Of a DNA stretch of 64,000 nt, positions 42,595-50,446 are shown one piece after another (position 1 is the stretch's first letter; each line of letters starts with the position of its first letter). The notes beneath the pieces were generated by a model. It did not search any database. It saw only the letters and a list, made by a program, of their open reading frames with translations, and was not told the origin of the DNA. Source of the stretch: Paraburkholderia caribensis (GTDB lineage: Bacteria; Pseudomonadota; Gammaproteobacteria; Burkholderiales; Burkholderiaceae); contig NZ_CP026103.1 in NCBI RefSeq assembly GCF_002902945.1, positions 1,116,001 to 1,180,000 of the forward strand, written 5' to 3'. The position numbers and the translations under genes are program-made.

Positions 42595-43056
42595 ATGGAT
42601 TTACGCACCGACCTGAATTTCTTCAACCTGCTCGCGGGCAGCTACGAGCGCTTGCTGGGCACCCAACTCGTAGCGAAGCATGAGCGCCCCGAAGATGCCG
42701 CCGCGTGGCTGTATCACGACGCGCCCTTCGGGCTGCTCGCGCACAATACGGCTGAAGACCCTGTGTTCGTCTACGGAAACCGCCGCGTTCAGACGCTCTT
42801 CGGTTACGACTGGGATGAAATCACAGCCCTGCCGTCACGCCTTTCCGCCGAAGCGCCTGAACGCAGCGAACGCCAGGCGTTTCTCGATCAGGTCACGCGC
42901 GAAGGCTTCGTCACCGGCTATCGCGGCGTGCGCATTGCGAAGACAGGCCGCCGCTTCTGGATAGAACGCGCGACCGTGTGGCAACTCATCGACGAGCACG
43001 GCACACTGCATGGCCAGGCGGCGATGATTCCGCATACCACGGCACTGCCTGAATAG
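42595..43056 (+). CDS. MEKHLA-domain (PAS-like) protein
   Basis: A 153-residue protein of the MEKHLA family: an N-terminal helix NFFNLLAGSYERLLG, then the PAS-like core AAAWLYHDAPFGLLAHNTAEDPVFVYGNRRVQ, LFGYDWDEITALPSRLSAEAPERSERQ and GYRGVRIAKTGRRFWIERAT (each quoted in part). MEKHLA proteins are small PAS-like sensors of unknown ligand, also found at the C-terminus of plant HD-ZIP III factors. The gene is 64 bp after hpaB in the same direction and precedes a terminator, so it may be the last gene of the T3SS transcript. That is unusual, because hrpF normally follows hpaB. Confidence 0.78.
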   Translation: MDLRTDLNFFNLLAGSYERLLGTQLVAKHERPEDAAAWLYHDAPFGLLAHNTAEDPVFVYGNRRVQTLFGYDWDEITALPSRLSAEAPERSERQAFLDQVTREGFVTGYRGVRIAKTGRRFWIERATVWQLIDEHGTLHGQAAMIPHTTALPE

Positions 43057-43097
43057 ACTCGCCCCCCCAAGCAAGCCCCAACTTCCCTCTTCTCTCC

Positions 43098-43140
43098 AAC
43101 CGGGCAGTCCGCGCGTCATGGCGCGCGCTGCCCGGTTTTC
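43098..43140 (+). terminator. Intrinsic terminator after the T3SS gene series
   Basis: Ten-base stem AACCGGGCAG (43098-43107) / CTGCCCGGTT (43128-43137), reinforced by an inner GCGC-rich pairing and followed by a short T run. It closes the rightward T3SS unit that ends with the MEKHLA gene. Confidence 0.72.
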
Positions 43141-43293
43141 TCATCTGCTGCCGTCAATTTCGCGTCATCTGCGTCTTGTCGGCGGATACGCGCGCCAGTA
43201 GATTCGAGCGAGCATGCCGATGATATCGGCCGTCGTTCCGCGTCCCCGGGCGAAAGCTGGAAAACCCGGCTTTCGCCGCCCACCAGGTTAGCC

Positions 43294-45084
43294 ATGTATC
43301 AGTACAACGAGTTTGACAAAGCTTTTCTGCTCAATCGCGCCGCGCAGTTTCGCGACCAGATCGAGCGCTGGCAGGACGGCAGGCTGAGTGAAGACGCCTT
43401 TCGTCCCCTGCGCCTGCAAAACGGCTGGTACGTGCAGCGGCACGCGCCGATGCTGCGCGTCGCCGTGCCGTATGGCGAGCTGTCGAGTGCGCAGCTTCGC
43501 GTGCTCGCGCGCGTGGCGCGTGAATACGACGCGCCGGAAGCGGATGTCTATCGGCAGGCGCTCGATGCCCAGCGCAAGCTCGGCACCGTTCGCTTGCCAA
43601 CCCATCACGCGCACTTCACGACCCGCACCAACGTGCAGTTCAACTGGATTCCGCTCTCGAAGGCCGCAGATGTGATGGACCTGCTCGCGACCGTCGACAT
43701 GCATGGCATCCAGACGAGCGGCAACTGCATCCGCAATATCTCCTGCGACGAGCGCGCGGGCGTGGCGCCCGACGAGATCGCGGACCCGCGCCCTTTTGCC
43801 GAAATCATGCGTCAGTGGACCACGCTGCATCCGGAGTTCGCGTTCTTGCCGCGCAAGTTCAAGATCGCGATCACAGGTGCAAGCGACGACCGCGCGGCGA
43901 CCGACTGGCACGATGTCGGCCTGCGGCTGCGCTATGGCGAGAACGGCGAACTGGGCTTTCGCGTGATGGTTGGCGGCGGCATGGGACGCACGCCCGTGAT
44001 CGGCACGGTGCTGCGCGAGTTCTTGCCGTGGCAGCACATCATGAACTACATCGAGGCCGTGGTCCGCGTGTACAACCAGTACGGGCGGCGCGACAACAAG
44101 TACAAGGCGCGTATCAAGATACTCGTGAAGGCGGAAGGCCAGAAGTTCATCGACGAAGTCGAAGAAGAGTTTCGCCAGATCGTCGAGCACGACGGCGGAC
44201 CGCATACCATTCCGCGCGCGGAACTCGAACGCGTCAGCGCGTATTTCGTGCAACCGTCGACGGGCACTGCCGGCAAGCCGGCCGACCCTGCCGCGCGCAA
44301 GGCGATTCACGATGCGCGCGCCAGCATTCCGCAATTTGCGCGCTGGCTGGAGCGCAACGTCGCACAACACCGCAATCCGTCGCTGCGCATCGTGACGTTG
44401 TCGTTCAAGCGCCTGTTGCAGGCACCCGGCGACGCATCCGCCGATCAGCTCGATCGGGTCGCCGATCTGGTCGACCGCTTCTCGGCCGGCGAAGCGCGTG
44501 TCACGCACACGCAGAACATCGTGCTGCCCTGGGTACACGAAAACGATCTGCTCGCGTTGTGGGAAGCGGCGCGCAGCGTGGGACTCGCGAGCGCCAATGT
44601 GCATCTGCTGACGGATATGATCGCCTGTCCCGGCGGCGACTTCTGCGCGCTGGCGAATGCGCGCTCGCTGCCTGTCGCCGAGGCCATCACCGAACGCTAT
44701 CAGGACATGGACGAGCTGGAGGATATCAGCGAAGTCGATCTGCACATCAGCGGCTGCATCAATTCCTGCGGGCATCATCACAGCGGACATATCGGCATTC
44801 TCGGCGTCGACAAGGACGGTGCCGAGTGGTATCAGGTCACGCTTGGCGGCTCCGATGGATCGGATGCAAGCGGCCCTGCGCAACCGGGCAAGGTGATCGG
44901 TCCGTCGTTCTCCGCGCACGAAGTGCCCGATGTGATCGAAGCCGTGCTGCGGGCGTATGTCGAACAGAGATCCGAGTCGGGGCCGCGCCGCGAGAGCTTC
45001 ATCGAAACGGTACGGCGTATCGGGCTCGATCCGTTCAAGACGGCCGCCAATGCCGCCCGCACGCCGATGGAGGTTTCCGCATGA
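43294..45084 (+). CDS. cysI: Sulfite reductase hemoprotein subunit CysI (siroheme)
   Basis: A 596-residue nitrite/sulfite reductase with two ferredoxin-like half-domains and the siroheme/4Fe-4S Cys set C445-x5-C451 and C488-x3-C492 (CPGGDFC and CINSC). In the N-terminal half, TTRTNVQFNWIPL and SGNCIRNISCD mark the first repeat; MVGGGMGRTPVIG is also typical. It reduces sulfite to sulfide for cysteine synthesis. The 3' end overlaps a DUF934 gene by 4 nt, a pairing common in beta- and gammaproteobacteria. Nitrite as substrate is less likely given that partner. Confidence 0.92.
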   Translation: MYQYNEFDKAFLLNRAAQFRDQIERWQDGRLSEDAFRPLRLQNGWYVQRHAPMLRVAVPYGELSSAQLRVLARVAREYDAPEADVYRQALDAQRKLGTVRLPTHHAHFTTRTNVQFNWIPLSKAADVMDLLATVDMHGIQTSGNCIRNISCDERAGVAPDEIADPRPFAEIMRQWTTLHPEFAFLPRKFKIAITGASDDRAATDWHDVGLRLRYGENGELGFRVMVGGGMGRTPVIGTVLREFLPWQHIMNYIEAVVRVYNQYGRRDNKYKARIKILVKAEGQKFIDEVEEEFRQIVEHDGGPHTIPRAELERVSAYFVQPSTGTAGKPADPAARKAIHDARASIPQFARWLERNVAQHRNPSLRIVTLSFKRLLQAPGDASADQLDRVADLVDRFSAGEARVTHTQNIVLPWVHENDLLALWEAARSVGLASANVHLLTDMIACPGGDFCALANARSLPVAEAITERYQDMDELEDISEVDLHISGCINSCGHHHSGHIGILGVDKDGAEWYQVTLGGSDGSDASGPAQPGKVIGPSFSAHEVPDVIEAVLRAYVEQRSESGPRRESFIETVRRIGLDPFKTAANAARTPMEVSA

Positions 45085-45476
45085 CACCGCGTATCCGTAT
45101 TCTTGCTGCAGCCGACCATCTCGCCGATACCGTCCCCCATGTCGTCGCGCTCGATAACGACGCCGATCCGTTTGCCCATAGCGAGGCGATCGCTCAAGCG
45201 GACCGTATCGAGCTGCATTTTCCGAGTTTCACCGATGGCCGCGCGTTCAGCCAGGCGTATCTGATTCGTCGCCGGCTCGGCTTCAGCGGCGATCTGCGCG
45301 CAACGGGCGACGTGCTCGCGGACCAATTGATCCAGATGGAACGCACGGGGTTTTCGAGCGCCGTGCTGGCAGACGGTGTTGATTCCGCCGATGCGCAGCG
45401 GCAACTCGACCGGTTCGCCGCTTTCTATCAGGGTGATGTGGCGCGCGATGCGCCATTCAGACAGAACAGCAGGTGA
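45081..45476 (+). CDS. DUF934 protein coupled to cysI
   Basis: A 131-residue DUF934 protein. The core IELHFPSFTDGRAFSQAYLI, RRRLGFSGDLRATGDVLADQ and FSSAVLADGVDSADAQRQLDRF is diagnostic. DUF934 genes regularly follow cysI and the protein is thought to assist sulfite reductase, perhaps in electron delivery or assembly; no activity is established. The start overlaps the cysI stop (ATGA). Confidence 0.88.
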   Translation: MTPRIRILAAADHLADTVPHVVALDNDADPFAHSEAIAQADRIELHFPSFTDGRAFSQAYLIRRRLGFSGDLRATGDVLADQLIQMERTGFSSAVLADGVDSADAQRQLDRFAAFYQGDVARDAPFRQNSR

Positions 45477-45955
45477 ATCGAGAGATCAGCGCGGGTCCGG
45501 CAGGCTGACCCCGCTGTTCCGTCGGCGCGTTACGGCGCCGAATCGTGGCACTTTCTCATGCGCCTGGGCGTCGCCCGGCCGCACCGGCGTCCCTTCGGGA
45601 CCCGACACCGCCCCGTCAAGGCGGGCATCGCACGATTGTCCGACTGGTGGCACGCCGCGCTATCGCGTTGACGTATCCATCGGACATTCCACACCCCTTC
45701 CTGAATAGTTGAACCTCCATTCCAGGCACCTGGCGCAGACCGTCAGCGACTGTCCCGTCCAGTCGTGGGTCCGTACGGTTTGTGCAATTTTGGAGAAAAT
45801 TGTTTCCAACTGAAATGATCTTTCCATTTAAATGCTAATCTGAAATTCAATCGGTTAGCGATACGAAATATAAATTATTCAAGTTTAGTTTTCATTTTTC
45901 CAGATTAATTTCGTCGCGCTTCAGATCACTACTTTTCCACACGAAAAAAACAATC
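45477..45955. other. Gene-free region with AT-rich promoter of the next operon
   Basis: 479 bp without a gene. The left part is GC-rich and shows a small hairpin near 45520-45540. From about 45780 the composition drops sharply to A/T-rich, unlike its surroundings, and carries an inverted repeat (45785-45802). The right part likely contains the promoter and operator of the operon starting at 45956. Confidence 0.5.
45785..45802. promoter_or_regulatory. Palindrome CAATTTT-GGAG-AAAATTG upstream of the CoA-transferase operon
   Basis: A perfect 7-bp inverted repeat with a 4-bp centre, overlapped by a second dyad TTGGA-N10-TCCAA. It lies ~155 bp upstream of the first gene, at the edge of the AT-rich segment. 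This is an operator-like site for an unidentified dimeric regulator, inferred only from symmetry and position. Confidence 0.4.
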
Positions 45956-46918
45956 ATGAATACCTCGAAAGTCAAACATCCTCTCGATCAGAAAAAGGTC
46001 GTAGTGATTGGCGGCGGCGTCATCGGCGCGTCGTGGGCCGCGCTCTTTCTCGCGAACGGGCTGCGCGTGGTCATCAACGATCCGCAGCCTGGCATCGAAT
46101 CGAAGGTGTGCGATTACGTGGCACAGGCCATGCCGGCTCTGCAGGCGCTCGGCTACGACATGCGCGCCGCACTTCAGCAACTCTCGTTCGAGTCCGATCT
46201 TGCCAACGCCGTTGCCGACGCGGATTTCGTTCAGGAGAACGGCCCGGAACGCGCCGACTTCAAGACCGCTCTCTGGGCAACCATCGAACGGTCCGCGCCT
46301 GCGCATTGCCTGTTCTTTTCGTCCAGTTCGGGCATTCCCGCTTCGATTCAAGCCAGCCAGATGCAATCGCCCGGCCGTCTCATCATCGGGCATCCGTTCA
46401 ATCCGCCGCATCTGCTGCCGCTCGTCGAGGTGGTGCCGAATCCGCAGACAGCCCGCGCACTGATCGACGCTTCGCTCGACTTCTATCGCGCGCTCGGCAA
46501 GTGTCCGCTGGAAATTCGCAAGGAAATCGACGGATTCGTCGCAAATCGCCTGCAATCGGCGATTTTCCGCGAATGCGTCTATCTGGTGAACCAAGGCGTG
46601 ATCACGGCCGCCGACCTCGACAGCGTCGTGACCCAGTCGCTCGGCATCCGCTGGGCCACCAACGGACCCTTCCTGTCGTTTCATCTGGGCGGCGGCGATG
46701 GCGGCTTTTCGCATTTCGTCGACCATCTCGCGCCCGGCATGGAAACGCGCTGGCGCGAACAGCTTGCATCGACCGTGCATTTCGACGAAGCCACGAAGAA
46801 GCTGCTCGTCGAGCAAATCGAAAGCGGCTATGGCGACCGCTCGATTGCACAACTGGCCGAGGCACGCGACGAACGGGAAATCACCATCATCAATAGCGCG
46901 CGCAAAGCTGCCCAATAA
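45956..46918 (+). CDS. 3-hydroxyacyl-CoA dehydrogenase-family NAD+ oxidoreductase
   Basis: A 320-residue protein. The N-terminal NAD-binding domain has VVVIGGGVIGASWAALFLAN, and the middle has DADFVQENGPERADFKTALW, the substrate signature HCLFFSSSSGIPASI and IGHPFNPPHLLPLVEVVP (catalytic His in GHPFNPP). The C-terminal dimer domain begins near residue 190 with IDGFVANRLQSAIFRECVYL. The single-domain size of ~320 matches L-carnitine dehydrogenase, L-gulonate dehydrogenase and lambda-crystallin types rather than fatty-acid beta-oxidation FadB. It leads an operon with a propeller protein and a CoA-transferase, so it probably oxidises a hydroxy acid or its CoA ester. The substrate is unknown. Confidence 0.82.
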   Translation: MNTSKVKHPLDQKKVVVIGGGVIGASWAALFLANGLRVVINDPQPGIESKVCDYVAQAMPALQALGYDMRAALQQLSFESDLANAVADADFVQENGPERADFKTALWATIERSAPAHCLFFSSSSGIPASIQASQMQSPGRLIIGHPFNPPHLLPLVEVVPNPQTARALIDASLDFYRALGKCPLEIRKEIDGFVANRLQSAIFRECVYLVNQGVITAADLDSVVTQSLGIRWATNGPFLSFHLGGGDGGFSHFVDHLAPGMETRWREQLASTVHFDEATKKLLVEQIESGYGDRSIAQLAEARDEREITIINSARKAAQ

Positions 46919-46927
46919 CGCCACGCC

Positions 46928-47824
46928 ATGCAACTCATGAACGCAGAGTCATCCGCCATGCAAACGCTGGTCGCGTTGTGCATCAGCCCGCCATCGATCA
47001 TCTCGCTCGACTGCGAAGGAAACCACGTCCGCGTGCTGCTCGCCGATCTGGGCGGCACGCCCGACGGCATTCAGGTCGACACGGCGCAGGGTCTCGTGTA
47101 CTGGACCAACATGGGCGCCGATTTTCACAAGGACGACGGCACGGTCGAAGTCGCACGCATGGACGGCAGCGAACGGCGCCTGCTGGTCGGCAATGGCGCG
47201 ATCAGAACGCCCAAACAGCTGTATCTCGACCGCACGGCTGCGCAACTGTACTGGTGCGACCGCGAAGGCGCCGCGATCTGGCGCAGCGGCACGGATGGCG
47301 GCGCGCTGACGCAACTCGTCGACCGCTCGGTACAGGCGGGCGGCAAGGACGAGGTGCTGAACCAGTGCGTCGGCATCGCCGTCGATCACAAGCGCGACGC
47401 CTTCCTGTGGACGCAGAAGGGCCCCGCGAAAGGCGGCAAGGGCCGCATCTTCCGCGCACCGCTGCAGATGGGCGCAGGCGAGACGGCCGCCACGCGCACC
47501 GATATCGAACTGCTGCTCGACGACCTGCCCGAGCCGATCGACCTCGAAATCGATGCGGCCACGGACACGCTCTACTGGACCGATCGCGGCGCCGCACCCG
47601 ACGGCAATTCACTGAACCGCGCGAAGCTCACGGCAACGGGCCTCGTGAACTACGAGGTGATCTGCACCGGTTTCGCCGAAGCCATCGGCCTTGCGCTCGA
47701 CGTACCGAATCACCGTGCCTTCGTGGCCGATCTCGACGGCAACATCGTCGCGGTGGATCTCCGCACGGGCGACAAAAAAACCCTGCTCACGCACGGCCGG
47801 ATCACGGGCATCGCGCTTTATTGA
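46928..47824 (+). CDS. Six-bladed beta-propeller (LDL-receptor YWTD/SMP-30-like) protein
   Basis: A 298-residue protein built of YWTD-like propeller blades: GIQVDTAQGLVYWTNMG, LYLDRTAAQLYWCDREG, LEIDAATDTLYWTDRG and a closing blade AFVADLDGNIVAVDLRTGDK. There is no signal peptide, so it should be cytoplasmic. SMP-30/gluconolaconase-like propellers hydrolyse lactones, often those produced by the dehydrogenase encoded next to them. Here it follows an NAD-dependent dehydrogenase by 9 bp, so lactonase activity is a reasonable guess, but the metal-binding residues were not verified. A shorter start at an internal ATG is possible. Confidence 0.7.
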   Translation: MQLMNAESSAMQTLVALCISPPSIISLDCEGNHVRVLLADLGGTPDGIQVDTAQGLVYWTNMGADFHKDDGTVEVARMDGSERRLLVGNGAIRTPKQLYLDRTAAQLYWCDREGAAIWRSGTDGGALTQLVDRSVQAGGKDEVLNQCVGIAVDHKRDAFLWTQKGPAKGGKGRIFRAPLQMGAGETAATRTDIELLLDDLPEPIDLEIDAATDTLYWTDRGAAPDGNSLNRAKLTATGLVNYEVICTGFAEAIGLALDVPNHRAFVADLDGNIVAVDLRTGDKKTLLTHGRITGIALY

Positions 47825-47880
47825 TCGCGCTTATTGACCACGACCCGCGACGCAACCTTCGCCTTCACCATTCAATCGCT

Positions 47881-49398
47881 ATGCAAGCAGACAACTATCA
47901 GCTTGAGGCAAAAATCCGCGAGCACCTCGCCAACCGCACCGTCAGCGACGAGTTCGATATCCACGGCGAAACGGAAGCTGTCCTGAACTCGATCGGCGCG
48001 TCCTTGAACGAGTTCGGCGGCCAACTCAGCTTTTACGGCAAGGACCCGATCATTCCGAGCGTATTACGCTTCGGCACCTTCTCCGCCATCGGGCTTGCCG
48101 TGAAAGCCGCGCAGATCGCATCGATCTGGCGCATGAAAACAGGGCAAAGCCAGAACATTCACGTCGACGTGCGTAAGGCGCTGCGCCGCTTCGCCACCTT
48201 TCACGAAGGCACGCTCGAACTCGTGAACGGGCTGCCCGGCAACATGGGCTCGGACGAAAATACGGGCGTCACCGCCAATTTCCATCAATGCAAGGACGGA
48301 CGTTGGGTCTTCTTTATCTGCAACTATCCGAAGATGCGCAATACCGCGCTGCAACTGCTGCAGTGCCCGCCCGGTCATGATTCGGTGGCGAAGGCGGTCG
48401 CGCAGTGGAATGCGGCGGAACTGGAAGAAGCCGGCGGCAAGGCCGGCATTCCGCTCTACATGGTGCGCTCGCCGCAGGAATTTCTCGATCTAGACGTGTT
48501 CCAGAGTGTGCTCAAGCGCCAGCCGCTGATCTCCATCGAGAAGGTGGCCGACAGCGATCCCATTCCGTTCCAGCAAGGCGGCGACGTACTCGGCGGCATT
48601 CGCGCGCTCGGTCTCGGACATGTCATCGCCGGTGCGGGCCTCGGCCGCGCGCTGGCGCTGCACGGCGCGGACGTGCTGAACATCTGGCGCAAGTCGGACT
48701 ATGAACACAGCCTGTTCCACTATACGTCGAACGTCGGCTTGCGCTCGTCGCGGCTCGATCTCGACGATGCAACGGCCCGCCAGACCTTCGACCGGTTGCT
48801 GGAAGGTGCCGACATCTTCTTCTCAAATCGCCGCTCGGGCTTTCTCGATCGCTACGGCCTGTCGCCGGACGCGTTGTGCAAGCAACATCCCGGGTTGATC
48901 AGCGCGACTGTGTATTTCACCGGCCGCGAGGGCGCATGGTCGGAGCGCGTCGGGTTCGATGTATCGACGGGGGCATATGCCGGGCCGTACTGGCTGGAAA
49001 GCCTCGGCGGCACGGACACGCCGACGTCCACGCCGCACACCACACCGCAGATTTCCATCATCAGCGACTATGTGGTCGCGTGGCTCGGCACGGCCGGCGT
49101 GCTCCAGGCATTGAAGCGCCGCGCCGTGGAGGGCGGCAGCTACACGGTATCGGTGTCGCTTTCGCGGGCCGTCGCGTGGCTCATGTCGATGGGCATCTTC
49201 GATCAGAAATTCGCGCGGACAATGGCGGGATCGAATGACGAACACGCCTACGTCGATCCCGATCCGCTGCTGGCAGAGACGCTCATGGGGTTTTACAAGG
49301 GCGTCGCGGAGCAGGTGACCATGTCGCGCACGCCTGGGCACTACCGATATCCGCTGTTGCCGCTTGGCGCCTGCGCGCCGGAGTGGCTGCCGCGATAA
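47881..49398 (+). CDS. Large class III (CaiB/BaiF) CoA-transferase
   Basis: A 505-residue protein of the family III CoA-transferases, about 100 residues longer than typical members (about 400). The C-terminal two-thirds holds the canonical fold: LGLGHVIAGAGLGRALALHGADVLNIW, SRLDLDDATARQTFDRLLEG, and GLISATVYFTGREGAWSERV (each quoted in part). The N-terminal third contains a second small-domain-like block ending TGQSQNIHVDVRKALRRF, which resembles the GQ-VDV loop that normally comes late in the family. The protein thus looks like a partial internal duplication. It likely activates an organic acid by CoA transfer for the operon's pathway. Confidence 0.82.
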   Translation: MQADNYQLEAKIREHLANRTVSDEFDIHGETEAVLNSIGASLNEFGGQLSFYGKDPIIPSVLRFGTFSAIGLAVKAAQIASIWRMKTGQSQNIHVDVRKALRRFATFHEGTLELVNGLPGNMGSDENTGVTANFHQCKDGRWVFFICNYPKMRNTALQLLQCPPGHDSVAKAVAQWNAAELEEAGGKAGIPLYMVRSPQEFLDLDVFQSVLKRQPLISIEKVADSDPIPFQQGGDVLGGIRALGLGHVIAGAGLGRALALHGADVLNIWRKSDYEHSLFHYTSNVGLRSSRLDLDDATARQTFDRLLEGADIFFSNRRSGFLDRYGLSPDALCKQHPGLISATVYFTGREGAWSERVGFDVSTGAYAGPYWLESLGGTDTPTSTPHTTPQISIISDYVVAWLGTAGVLQALKRRAVEGGSYTVSVSLSRAVAWLMSMGIFDQKFARTMAGSNDEHAYVDPDPLLAETLMGFYKGVAEQVTMSRTPGHYRYPLLPLGACAPEWLPR

Positions 49399-49414
49399 GT
49401 TGAAGCAGGGAGAA

Positions 49415-49437
49415 TGCGCCCGATAACACCGGGCGCA
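49415..49437. terminator. Hairpin between convergent operons
   Basis: Stem TGCGCCC (49415-49421) / GGGCGCA (49431-49437) in the 48-bp gap between the convergent CoA-transferase and cyoD genes. It lacks a clear T run on either strand, so it is at best a weak bidirectional terminator. Confidence 0.4.
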
Positions 49438-49446
49438 AACCACCTG

Positions 49447-49830
49447 TCAATCGCGCGCCAACGCGCGCTCGATCGAAATCTGCGTCGGCATCATATTCAC
49501 ATTCGCGTTGTGGATGACCCACAGCGAACCCGCGACGATGATCGCGATCAGCAGAGCCGTGCAGGCGAAAATCCCCGTATTCGAACGCTGATCCGCAGAC
49601 GAGCCCAGATGCAGGAAGTACCGCAGTTGCACCACGAGTTGCACGACGCACAGCACGACCACAGCTGTCAGGCCCATCGAGCGCGGCACGACATGCGTCA
49701 TCACCACGCCGAACGACGCGAAGGTCAACACCAGCGACAGCAGCATGCCCACCACATAGCTCTTCACGCTGCCGTGCGACGCATCATGAACGTGATCATG
49801 CGTCAGATTCGCTCCAGAAGTTTTGCTCAT
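49447..49830 (-). CDS. cyoD: Cytochrome bo3 ubiquinol oxidase subunit IV, CyoD
   Basis: A 127-residue membrane protein with three helices: VKSYVVGMLLSLVLTFASFG, LTAVVVLCVVQLVVQLRYFL, FACTALLIAIIVAGSLWVIH. This is the CyoD arrangement with a His/Asp-rich N-terminus. It is the last gene of cyoABCD and assists assembly of the oxidase. The start overlaps the cyoC stop by 4 nt. cyoE (haem O synthase) does not follow; convergent genes begin instead. Confidence 0.9.
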   Translation of the reverse strand: MSKTSGANLTHDHVHDASHGSVKSYVVGMLLSLVLTFASFGVVMTHVVPRSMGLTAVVVLCVVQLVVQLRYFLHLGSSADQRSNTGIFACTALLIAIIVAGSLWVIHNANVNMMPTQISIERALARD

Positions 49831-50444
49831 AGAAATTCACGCAGATAGACAAGACTGAACACACAGATCCAGACGAGATCGAGGAAGTGCCAGAAAAGGC
49901 TCAGGCACGCTATGCGCCGCTCGGTCACGGGCGTCAGGCCGAAGCGGCTGATCTGATGCATCATCACGACGATCCACAGCAGCCCCGTCGTCACGTGCAA
50001 GCCGTGCGTGCCGACGAGCGTGAAATAGCCCGACAGGAACGCGCTGGTCGACGGGCCCGCGCCGTCATGGATCAGGTGGGCGAACTCGTAGATTTCCATG
50101 CCGATGAAGGCCGCGCCCAGCACGAACGTCGCGGCCAGCCAGCCGATCACCTTGCCGCGCTGGTTCGCATGCACGCTCAGCATGCCCATGCCGAACGTGA
50201 AGCTGCTGGCGAGCAGCAGCAACGTTTCGCCCAGCACATATGGCAGCTCGAACAACTGCTTGCCCGTCGGCCCGCCCGCCGTTGCATTGGCGAGCACGCC
50301 GAAGGTCGCGAACAGCGTCGCGAAGATCAGGCAGTCGCTCATCAGGTAAATCCAGAACCCGAGCGTGGTGCGGGTTCCGCTGTCGTGGTCGTGGCCGTGC
50401 GCGTCGTGATGCCCGCTAGTCTGGTAGTTCGATACGCTTGTCAT
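49827..50444 (-). CDS. cyoC: Cytochrome bo3 ubiquinol oxidase subunit III, CyoC
   Basis: A 205-residue five-helix subunit III. Conserved stretches are LGFWIYLMSDCLIFATLFAT, the central FIGMEIYEFAHLIHDGAGPS, and FLSGYFTLVGTHGLHVTTGL followed by a C-terminal FWHFLDLVWICVFSLVYL. The N-terminus is His/Asp-rich. It stabilises the proton-pumping core and sits two bases downstream of cyoB. Confidence 0.93.
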   Translation of the reverse strand: MTSVSNYQTSGHHDAHGHDHDSGTRTTLGFWIYLMSDCLIFATLFATFGVLANATAGGPTGKQLFELPYVLGETLLLLASSFTFGMGMLSVHANQRGKVIGWLAATFVLGAAFIGMEIYEFAHLIHDGAGPSTSAFLSGYFTLVGTHGLHVTTGLLWIVVMMHQISRFGLTPVTERRIACLSLFWHFLDLVWICVFSLVYLREFL

Positions 50445-50446
50445 GG

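Noticed and set aside
49415..49437. Strong terminator between the CoA-transferase and cyoD genes
   Set aside because: The stem is present but lacks a T tract on either strand, so it was kept only as a low-confidence hairpin rather than a firm terminator.
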